DNA of 64,000 nt. It comes from Grammothele lineata (lineage: Eukaryota; Basidiomycota; Agaricomycetes; Polyporales; Polyporaceae). The stretch is taken from contig NDFF03000145.1 of the NCBI GenBank assembly GCA_002150815.3, positions 38,803 through 102,802 of the forward strand. The letters are read 5' to 3'. The position numbers and the translations under genes are program-made. Shown here in pieces: positions 56,843 through 64,000 of this stretch (position 1 is the stretch's first letter; every line of letters starts with the position of its first letter). The notes beneath the pieces are model-generated. The model was given only the letters and a program-made list of their open reading frames with translations, had not been told where the DNA came from and did not search any database.

Positions 56843-57580
56843 ATGACGACCACCCACGACCCCTACCCCCACCCAATCACTCTATACGTGTCCCTGCTGG
56901 CACTTAAAGACATACCGTTCCTACCGATCAGTTATCAGGGGGTAATGCCTGGTGCGCACCATTACGATCTCTCTATCCCGCCCTCCAGACCCCTACACAA
57001 GGGACTACACGTCAAACTTCTGGTCCTGGCACCCCCCTCCACCTACGACATACTACAGTATGAAGGAAGACACACCGTACGAAGCACTAGGGACATTGGC
57101 TTCGAAGGATGGGTGGAGGAGATAGTGGCTATAGAGGAAGGCGCAATCTCCTTCCGCATCCGGAACGCGCTATCTAATCAGGACCAACCGGCAATCCTAA
57201 GGGCGCCTCCCATACCGGGATTCACAGTCCTAGCCAGCACGGAAGAACTGGCCGAGATCCCGACGGGCCGAGCGCGTCTGCCGCCTGTTACATTGAGGCT
57301 CGATGTAACAGTAGTGACTCCACCTCTACGGCTCCCGGAACACCTGGACGTGTGCTGGTGGGTGGCCCGACAGAGGCGGATGAAACTCCCATTGGTTCGG
57401 CCGGAGCTCCCACAGAATACTGCAACACCCGACGGCGGAGTCATTGCCGCGGAGTTCTCGGAGCCGCCCGCCAAGCGGCGCAGAACAGAGCAACTGACGA
57501 CAGCGGGCGCAGAACCTTATAGACAGGCGAGACCACCTTCCGATTCCAACGGAGCCTGTCTGACCGCGCGCGCAGCATGA
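56843..57580 (+). CDS. Orphan 245-codon ORF next to the LINE element
   Basis: An intronless frame with a clear ATG (MTTTHDPYPHPITLYVSLLA). The body is beta-rich (HYDLSIPPSRPLHKGLHVKL; GWVEEIVAIEEGAISFRIRN; LPPVTLRLDVTVVTPPLRLP) and carries near its end a nuclear-localisation-like PPAKRRRTEQ. No known domain is visible. It stands 500 bp upstream of the LINE ORF1 and reads in the same direction. Its lack of introns and higher A/C content set it apart from the genes to the left. It may be an extra ORF of the same retrotransposon, a remnant of another element, or a solitary gene. Intactness suggests recent activity or selection. Confidence 0.5.
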   Translation: MTTTHDPYPHPITLYVSLLALKDIPFLPISYQGVMPGAHHYDLSIPPSRPLHKGLHVKLLVLAPPSTYDILQYEGRHTVRSTRDIGFEGWVEEIVAIEEGAISFRIRNALSNQDQPAILRAPPIPGFTVLASTEELAEIPTGRARLPPVTLRLDVTVVTPPLRLPEHLDVCWWVARQRRMKLPLVRPELPQNTATPDGGVIAAEFSEPPAKRRRTEQLTTAGAEPYRQARPPSDSNGACLTARAA

Positions 57581-58079
57581 ATGAACCTGACCCTACACCT
57601 AAGGAGAGAGAAAACAAACTACAAACGGTAGGAAGGCGATACGGAAATGTGGAGACACGAGAGAGGGAGGAGACTGTACACAGAAAACCCACGTACGATC
57701 GATACACACACGTGATGATATCGTGTGACCCTGCCGTCAAGTCTGAGTAATGCCTGGGAACGAAAAAGTTAAGCGATTGACAGCTAGCGCCCAGTGAAGC
57801 CCGCCGGAAGATGCGGCAATCCCCCCTTTGCATTGTTTTAACCTCGTTTACTGAACGTGGCTGAACGCCACCACTCCCATCGCTCGAAACGGAAGTGCGA
57901 CCACGCCAGCCTTACTCAACGCCCTCGCTCACTGAATTGAATCCTCTCGACGCGATGTCGGTGCAGAAAGCCCGCACCGCTAAGCCAACGCACGGGCCAG
58001 CGCGAGGCCCCTACGCGCGACTCTAATATCAGGACGACCCAACTCCTAGGACTCCTCCCCATCCCCCTGCGCACCAACC
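57581..58079. other. Likely 5' region of the LINE retrotransposon
   Basis: No open frame of note. By position it should contain the internal promoter/5' UTR of the element, whose left boundary I could not fix. Confidence 0.35.
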
Positions 58080-60621
58080 ATGGCTCACGCACACTCTAAA
58101 GCTCTCTCTCCTGTTACTCGCGCTCTCGAGCTGGACTGGCCTGAGACGCACCTCATCCCCACTGGCAGTACTCCTGCGCCCGACGACCCTGCGACCGCTG
58201 AGAACGCTGCCGACTCGGACTCTATTGACGGTACGCCCATCGACGACGAAAATGAGGCCCCGACACGGGTTATGGTGACCCCAGCTAGACGATCTGGCCG
58301 CCCCCCGTCCCCTCCAAGCCGTACCGACAACGGTGGGGACGACAACCCCTTGACGACCCTCACGCCGACCCCGGCATCTAAGGTTAAGGCTACAGGCCAG
58401 CGTGTGGTAGATGACGCCACTCCGCGTGGACACGCCCATGGCGAACCCCCCGCTGACGCGGTGCACCCCGCCGACGACGACGAGCCCGTCGACGACACCG
58501 ATGATGAACATGTAATGTACCCCTACTACCGCTACCTCACTACATGTTCTCACACATCCTTAGGACGACAGCGGCGACTTAAAACGCGTCCTCTTCCGTG
58601 ACGAACGCCCGTCCAAGCGAAAGAGGATGAACTCCTCCCCTGAGGTCAGCAAGGCTGATCCTAAGGGGAAGAGTGTCCTCCGTCGCCCGCTTGTCGACCT
58701 GGACCCGTCGGACCCTAGGGCCCCGCCCTTCCTCTCGGACCCACCGAGATCGGCCAAGATTTGGCCCCGCCCGCCAACCCCGGGCCCGGGTTGCGATCTC
58801 CTCGCCCCAGACGAGGATGACACCGACATGGAGGACGACGCCCCTGCTGCAAACGAGGCGATGTCCGCGACGCCGCTCCCTGTGCGCGAAGCACCCAAGG
58901 CCCCCTCGAGCACGCGCATTAAGCGCTTCCCGGAGATGGCGAATCTTACTCTTCCCCCCGCCCTTGCGCCCGCCCAGGCTTCCTCCTCGAAGGCACCGCA
59001 GATCCCTGTGGAGACTCGCCCAGCCCCACTGCGCTCCACCTCCTACGCGATCCCACCCATGAGTAGCACGACCTCTTGGGGAGCTCCGACCTTCCTCCAA
59101 CGCGCCCCCTTCTCTTACAGGCTGGGTCAGCGAAACAGCGTCCCCCGCGGCAAAGTAACAAAACTCTTCCATGACGACCCGACGCGCATCTACCGCAACC
59201 TTAGCTATGACGCCCTAGTCTTCATCCACACCCTCCCCCCGGAAACGACCGTCCACGCCACTGTCTACGGATACCCCGCCAACGGTGCGAACGTACGCGA
59301 CGTTGCGGGCCTCCTCCGCCTCGCCACTGCCCACGTCATCGGCGACAACACCTTCCAGATCCTAGCCCCTGTCGGTCGTGACGGCCACCCCCCTCGTGAC
59401 AACACCCCGGACTCCCCCTTCCTCTGGACCATCTTCGATCTCATCCCGAATGCGGCCAGCGCCCTTGTTGACCTGCTCGAGATACTCTCCTTCGAGGCGA
59501 TCACGGTTCGCTACATGCGCGTTGGGCCAGTCGACTGCACCTACGTCGGACGCGTCGAAGGAGGTTCGGATCTCGACATCCCCCAGGCACGCGCCTATAT
59601 GCGGGCTGCGATGTCCTCGGACCTCGTCCTCCGTGCCACCATCCCCCTCCTCCACACTCACCCGACGTACTCCCAATACGGCAACAACGTCAACTTCTGG
59701 ATGTGGGACAAGACGGTTGTTATCCTCGCGCACTACGACGACTCGCTGACTGTCTCACGAAGCGCTTTTGCTGGGCGCATCGTCCTTCGCGTCTATTGTG
59801 AGGCCCCGACCCAGGACCCAGCCCGCCTCCGCTCGTGGCTGAAGTATCTCCGCAAGTTCCTCACCATTCAATGCAGACGCGTCCCGGCGGAGTTCACGCG
59901 CTTCGCCCCTCCCTACCGGTGCGCGGTCTGCCACGGCGCGGATCATCAGAAGAACCGCTGCCTCATCATCCTCGCGGCCGAGTGGGCGGGGCCGACGAAC
60001 GAAGACGGTGCCCAGCCTACACGCCTCATCGCTGGCGCGGCCCTCCCGCCCGTCTTCTCGAACCGCGCAGCCTACCTCCCGCTGGGCTGGGAGACGAACG
60101 ACGTCCCCGCACCGAACCCGCCTGCGTTCTGGGACGCCGAAGCTGTAGCGGAACTCAACGCTCCCTTCAACGCGATCACTGCTCCGCTCCCGCCAGCTGG
60201 AACGACCAGCGTGGGCGATGACGCGTCCATGGCTGTCGACAACGCCCAGGACGCCCCGACCACACCTGAATGGGCCCCCTCCGAGCTCCCTGAGACCCGC
60301 CACCAGGCCGCGCTCGTGATGAACCCCTCTGCGTCTACCACCTCGACTCCGCTCCCTGGCCCCTCGCACATGGCCCAGCCCGCCCACGCCACCCTCGCCT
60401 ACACGCCGAACGTCGCCCCTCTCAGCGCCGCGACGGCCCCTGGTCTGATGCGCGCGAGCCAAGGCCCCCTGGCGAACACGCTCTCGCAGGGCCCGCGCGG
60501 CCGTGGCGCAAACCGGCGCGGCAACGGCCCTGGACGACGCGGCAGCGCGGGCGCAGGCTTTGGACGCGGCCGCAACGCCTCCGGCGGCGAGAACCGCGCG
60601 GAGGGCTGGGAAGGCGCTTAG
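58080..60621 (+). CDS. LINE ORF1: gag-like protein with CCHC zinc knuckle
   Basis: The ATG at 58080 (MAHAHSKALSPVTRALELDW) opens an acidic, Pro-rich N-terminus. A 52-nt interval at 58512-58563 begins GTAATG and ends TTAG; removing it joins exon 1 (144 codons) to the second frame in phase for a protein of 829 residues. If retained, translation shifts and stops at 58601. The centre has a folded region (YDALVFIHTLPPETTVHATV; WTIFDLIPNAASALVDLLEI; YGNNVNFWMWDKTVVILAHY). The knuckle CAVCHGADHQKNRC (C-x2-C-x4-H-x4-C, 59920-59961) follows, and the end is an Arg/Gly-rich RNA-binding tail. Such proteins coat retrotransposon RNA. Another ATG at 58627 could start a shorter version. Confidence 0.8.
58512..58563 (+). 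other. Probable intron inside LINE ORF1
   Basis: 52 nt with a GTAATG start and an AG end preceded by pyrimidines. It is not a multiple of three, and both flanks continue in the same reading frame after removal, which is the expected signature of a spliced intron. Confidence 0.6.
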
Positions 60622-61046
60622 GCTTAGAAATTGAATACGGATACGCCCGCTCGCACATACACTTAGATGTCCCTCTTGCCCCCTGATTCACGCCTGCTTA
60701 GAACACACATAGAACTCTGACCCATAGACGATGTAGTACTGCGCGACGAAAGTGGTAAAGCGCTGAAGTTCTGATCCCTGCATGTCCACCCCTGGGGTAA
60801 CGTTGTACGCGCCTAGCATGTGCAATATATACCATATTTACCCCGCAAACTCTGCGCGCCGGAGCGGACTCACTCGCGCACTTGGGCGAAAGCCTAGGCC
60901 TATCTTTGAAATGAACGCGATGTGCTTATTTAAGCACCGACGCTCGCGCCGCACTCCGGAAACGAACGCCCTATGAGTCCTAATGGCGGGCGATGAAGGT
61001 CTGCGAAGTCGCCCTGGCGTAGGGACACAACGCCTATCCCCACAGA
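60622..61046. other. LINE inter-ORF region
   Basis: 425 nt between the ORF1 stop and the ORF2 ATG, with no open frame of note. It is too long for simple stop-restart coupling, so ORF2 may need an internal entry or reinitiation signal. Confidence 0.5.
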
Positions 61047-63824
61047 ATGGTTGTACTGTGGGGAGAACCCCCAACTGCGAACAATACGAATACAATGAGA
61101 AACACTACACGCGGTCAAAGTCAGGATAACGGAAATAGGCGCAGGAGCGATGCCGGAGCGACCGGTGTCCGCCCCACTGACAGACGTCGCGAGGATGGCT
61201 TCGCGCCTCACAGTAGTGGGGGTCTCTCGTCCGCACCCTCCCCGCGAGGAATGAGAACGAGAGCCAGATTAACGGTGGCAACTATAAACATGAGAGGGCA
61301 AGGAAGTGCGCCAGCGGGCGCTCCTAATGATAAATGGATGAGAATCAACCAACTAGTAAGGGATAAACGGATAGCGGTGCTTGCGGTGCAAGAAACGCAC
61401 CTAACGGAGGAGAAAGCGAGGTCCCTGAACGACCTCTTTGAGGTTAACATATGTATCTATGCCTCACCAGATACGGAGAACCCAACAGGCGCAAAAGGGG
61501 TAGCCTTCGTCGTAAACAGGAAACTGGTCGACGTCGCAGGAACGTCTGCCACTACACTACTTGCTGGACGAGCAATGCAAATAAAGATCCCTTGGAACCA
61601 AGGAACGCACCTCACAATGTGGAATATATACGCACCCAATGACACGCACGCCAACGCGGACTTCTGGAAAGAACTGGAATTGAACCACAAACAACACAAA
61701 CCTGACATTGTACTAGGAGACTTTAACGTGGTAGAAGCGAAGATAGACCGCCTCCCTCCCAGGGAAGACCCAGAGTCACCCCGTCTCGCGCTGAAGAGCC
61801 TCTGTGACTGTTTGAATCTAAAAGATGAATGGAGGTCAACGAACCCAACCACACGAATGTACACCTACCTGCAGAAAGCAACGGCGAGCCAATCAAGAAT
61901 CGATCGTATCTACATAGCGCACCGCACTCGAAGATGTGTTCAGAACTGGAGGGCTGAGGACCCGGGATTCCATACAGACCACTCGGTTATGATATGCGAC
62001 CTAGCAAACCTTAGTAAACCGTACACGGGTAAAGGAAGATGGAGGATGCACGCGTCCCTCACTGAGGACCCCCTATTCCTGGATGAAGTGGCGGCTGAAG
62101 GAAGAAAATTGGAGGCGTACCTGGAAAGAATTAAGGATACGCGCTCGACGGAAAACAACCCGCAGAAAGCCTACCACGCCTTCAAACTGAAAGTGAAGCA
62201 ATTGGCAAAGGAACGGGCGAGAAGGAAGATTCCGAAATTAGAAAGGAGGATCCTTCTCCTTAAGGAAGACCTCCACCGCGCGCTCAACCCGCCGCCCTGC
62301 CCTGGCCCGCCCCCCCAAGCACCAGAGGACGCGGCGCTACAGGCTGCGATCCTGAAAGAAAAAATAGCTGAGCTTGAGCTCAAGCGCTTTGGAGTAAGAC
62401 GTGTGAATGTAGCGGCGAGACACTGGATGGAAGGAGAAACAATCTCACGGTATTGGATCCGAATGAACACGACCCCGCTACACATCGTCATAGAGCCCAT
62501 ATACGAGCTGCGAGACCCAAACGGTGAAGTGAACCCCTATGCTACGAGATCTGATAAGATGGCGGAGATAGCCAGAGCGCACTACAACAGTGTGCAGGAT
62601 GACCCGACGCTCCCAGAGGAACACGTCAGAACGGAAGCAACTAGAAAAGCGCTAAGACACCTAGAGGCACGAGTAGAACCCCAGCACAGGGCGAGTCTAG
62701 AGAGCGAAATCACGCAGGAGGATGTTGATGAGGCAATACGATGCGCGGCACGAAACAAAGCCCCTGGCATGGACGGGCTCCCTGCGGAACTGTGGATAAG
62801 CCTCCTTGATAAAGCGGACGCAGACCGAAGGCGTGATAATCCAACCTTCGATGTAGCCAAAACACTAGCTGAAGTGTTCAACGATATCCAACTTTATGGG
62901 GTTGAAGACGGCACTGACTTTGCGCTTGGGTGGATCTGCCCGGTCTACAAAAAGAAGGATAAGAGAGAAATTGTCAACTACAGACCAATCACGATACTTA
63001 ATACAGACTATAAATTGTTCACCAAGATACTTGCCCTGAGACTTGCCCGTGCGGCGCCGAACCTGATACACCCGGACCAGGCCGGCTTTGTACCTGGGAG
63101 GCACATCCACCAGCAGACGGAACTTGCGAGGCTAATGATAGACTACTGCGAGGCAGAGGAAATAGAGGGCACGCTTGTAGCCCTAGACCAGGAAAAAGCC
63201 TACGATAAGATTAATCACGACTACCTATGGAAGGTCCTTGAACACATGGGCTTCCCCCCGCGCTTTATCCAGACGCTAAAGAATTTATACGCTGCAGCGA
63301 AAAGCGTGGTCTTAGTGAACGGCGTCCTAAGTGAGGCCTTCAAAATTATACGAGGAGTAAGGCAAGGAGATCCGGTCTCGTGCCTCCTCTTCGACTTCGC
63401 AATCGAACCACTTGCTTGCGCTCTCCGGGCCTCTGAACTACGGGGGATAGTAATCCCTGGAGTAGCTGACAGACTCATAGCGGCCCTCTTTGCGGATGAC
63501 ACGACTGTCTACCTACATGCAACGGATCAGCTTAGCACCCTGAAAGTGATCCTTGACGACTGGTGTAATGCGGCAAGAGCGAAATTCAATGAAGAAAAGA
63601 CGGAACTGATCCCACTGGGACCCAAAGAGTACAGAGATAAGGTGTTAACGACGAGAAGGCGAAACGAAGAAGAACCGCCCATACCTCAGAGTATGCGTGT
63701 CACGGCAGGCGCCGCCACAAGGACAAACAAACAAAGAAAGCGCTGGGGCTTACTTGTGGGGCAAACAAACAAAGGTGCTGCGATGGTGAACAAACAGAGG
63801 TGCAGCGAGGGGCAGTGCCGTTAG
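61047..63824 (+). CDS. LINE ORF2: APE endonuclease and reverse transcriptase, truncated 3'
   Basis: The N-terminus is a charged leader. The endonuclease shows all the usual motifs in order: INMRGQG, VQETHL, WNIYAPND, LGDFNVV, SRIDRIY and FHTDHSVM, so nicking activity looks intact. A linker with a Pro-rich segment leads to the RT: NKAPGMDGLPAE, NYRPITILNTDYKLFTKILA, DQAGFVPGRHIHQQ, VALDQEKAYDKINHDYLW, IRGVRQGDPVSCLLF, and the catalytic LFADDTT box. After KTELIPLGPKEY the sequence leaves the family near PIPQSMRV (63697). The remaining 42 codons to 63824 (Asn/Lys/Gln-rich) belong to the inserted DNA. The thumb and any RNase H are missing, so this protein cannot be fully active. Confidence 0.88.
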   Translation: MVVLWGEPPTANNTNTMRNTTRGQSQDNGNRRRSDAGATGVRPTDRRREDGFAPHSSGGLSSAPSPRGMRTRARLTVATINMRGQGSAPAGAPNDKWMRINQLVRDKRIAVLAVQETHLTEEKARSLNDLFEVNICIYASPDTENPTGAKGVAFVVNRKLVDVAGTSATTLLAGRAMQIKIPWNQGTHLTMWNIYAPNDTHANADFWKELELNHKQHKPDIVLGDFNVVEAKIDRLPPREDPESPRLALKSLCDCLNLKDEWRSTNPTTRMYTYLQKATASQSRIDRIYIAHRTRRCVQNWRAEDPGFHTDHSVMICDLANLSKPYTGKGRWRMHASLTEDPLFLDEVAAEGRKLEAYLERIKDTRSTENNPQKAYHAFKLKVKQLAKERARRKIPKLERRILLLKEDLHRALNPPPCPGPPPQAPEDAALQAAILKEKIAELELKRFGVRRVNVAARHWMEGETISRYWIRMNTTPLHIVIEPIYELRDPNGEVNPYATRSDKMAEIARAHYNSVQDDPTLPEEHVRTEATRKALRHLEARVEPQHRASLESEITQEDVDEAIRCAARNKAPGMDGLPAELWISLLDKADADRRRDNPTFDVAKTLAEVFNDIQLYGVEDGTDFALGWICPVYKKKDKREIVNYRPITILNTDYKLFTKILALRLARAAPNLIHPDQAGFVPGRHIHQQTELARLMIDYCEAEEIEGTLVALDQEKAYDKINHDYLWKVLEHMGFPPRFIQTLKNLYAAAKSVVLVNGVLSEAFKIIRGVRQGDPVSCLLFDFAIEPLACALRASELRGIVIPGVADRLIAALFADDTTVYLHATDQLSTLKVILDDWCNAARAKFNEEKTELIPLGPKEYRDKVLTTRRRNEEEPPIPQSMRVTAGAATRTNKQRKRWGLLVGQTNKGAAMVNKQRCSEGQCR

Positions 63825-64000
63825 GCTGCAAGCAGGCAGGAGTCTAGCAAAGAGATGTATAGAGGGAGGACTCCAGATAAGGAGGAGGAGCGAACAGAAG
63901 AACAAGTCTGCCCTCTCAGGGTCAGACAGGGGGTCCTTATATACATGTGGGGGGTCTACAATACACTACCTATGATTGGACGCTAAAGATAGGGGGAATA
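63698..64000 (+). mobile_element. Putative LTR-retroelement start, cut by the window edge
   Basis: The segment begins TGTCACGGCAGG, the usual TG start of fungal Ty3-type LTRs, exactly where the LINE ORF2 breaks off. It carries repeated AAACAAACAAAG-type strings (63720-63800) and a TATA-like TTATATAC at 63938-63945. No coding potential is seen, as expected for an LTR. The other end, a primer-binding site and the target duplication would lie to the right. Orientation is inferred from the TG start. Confidence 0.45.

Larger units (their letters stand above)
56843..63697 (+). mobile_element. LINE-type non-LTR retrotransposon, 3' end interrupted
   Basis: The unit comprises ORF1 (58080-60621) and ORF2 (61047 onward), with the orphan ORF perhaps included. 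The order gag-like CCHC protein, then APE endonuclease and reverse transcriptase, is that of Tad1-like and related fungal LINEs. The frames are open, with no internal stops, so the copy is young. At about 63698 the ORF2 sequence ends abruptly in unrelated DNA, so the end of the RT, any RNase H and the 3' tail are missing. The left boundary and target-site duplication are not resolved; the given start includes the orphan ORF and may be too far left. Confidence 0.75.

Noticed and set aside
58029..59172. Minus-strand frames opposite LINE ORF1
   Set aside because: Shadow frames; the sense strand has the CCHC knuckle and in-phase intron.
59755..60462. 235-codon minus-strand frame opposite LINE ORF1
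   Set aside because: Arg/Gly-rich shadow of the sense frame, no features of its own.

Overview
The window looks like nuclear DNA of a GC-rich basidiomycete, most likely an Agaricomycete of the Polyporales type. Coding regions are split by many short GT-AG introns of about 48-65 nt, with 5-15 nt micro-exons. Intergenic gaps are mostly 0.1-1.6 kb, both strands are used, and the gene set is typically fungal: a Zn2Cys6 regulator, a fungal caleosin, an OPT transporter, a P5B ATPase and a Mia40 with a membrane anchor. There is no operon structure, CRISPR array or rRNA, and I found no convincing tRNA.

Layout. 1-700: 3' end of a Tlg2/syntaxin-16-like t-SNARE (+). 1036-1426: a 375-bp non-autonomous DNA transposon (hAT-like MITE) with terminal inverted repeats and a perfect 8-bp target-site duplication. 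2.1-5.5 kb: EF-hand MscS-type mechanosensitive channel (+). 6.3-8.9 kb: two basidiomycete hypothetical genes (+). 9.1-10.9 kb: RNA polymerase II subunit Rpb3 (-) with an unusual Trp-Gly-rich C-terminal tail. 11.2-13.4 kb: family 1 UDP-glycosyltransferase (-). 14.7-18.9 kb: Zn2Cys6 fungal_trans transcription factor (-). 19.8-21.3 kb: single-pass membrane protein (-). 22.4-27.6 kb: a large Sec7/PH protein (-). 29.2-31.9 kb: Mia40, then a metallo-beta-lactamase-fold enzyme (-). 32.6-34.0 kb: secreted Ser/Thr-rich membrane protein (-). 34.7-40.0 kb: P5B ATPase (-). 40.4-44.0 kb: Bos1/membrin (-), an Rkm5/METTL21-type lysine methyltransferase (+) and the rRNA-processing protein Rrp17/Nop25 (-). 45.6-48.9 kb: OPT oligopeptide transporter (+). 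49.3-52.95 kb: MLKL-like helical-bundle protein (-), caleosin (+) and a disordered membrane protein (-). 54.06-54.76 kb: small anchored protein with a triple 12-residue repeat (+).

The last 7 kb is a transposon region. An orphan 245-codon ORF is followed by a LINE-type retrotransposon: ORF1 is gag-like with a CCHC knuckle and an RGG tail, and ORF2 carries an APE endonuclease and a reverse transcriptase. ORF2 is cut off in its 3' part by what appears to be the start of an LTR element running off the right edge.

The single-copy genes are mostly unrelated housekeeping functions: endomembrane traffic (Tlg2-like, Bos1, Sec7 protein), mitochondrial import, transcription, ribosome biogenesis and protein methylation, ion, polyamine and peptide transport, and lipid-body oxygenase. 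The most unusual points are the WG/GW-rich Rpb3 tail, the Sec7 domain without its catalytic glutamate motif, the stand-alone MLKL-like domain, the intron-like interruption inside LINE ORF1, and the repeat-tailed membrane protein.
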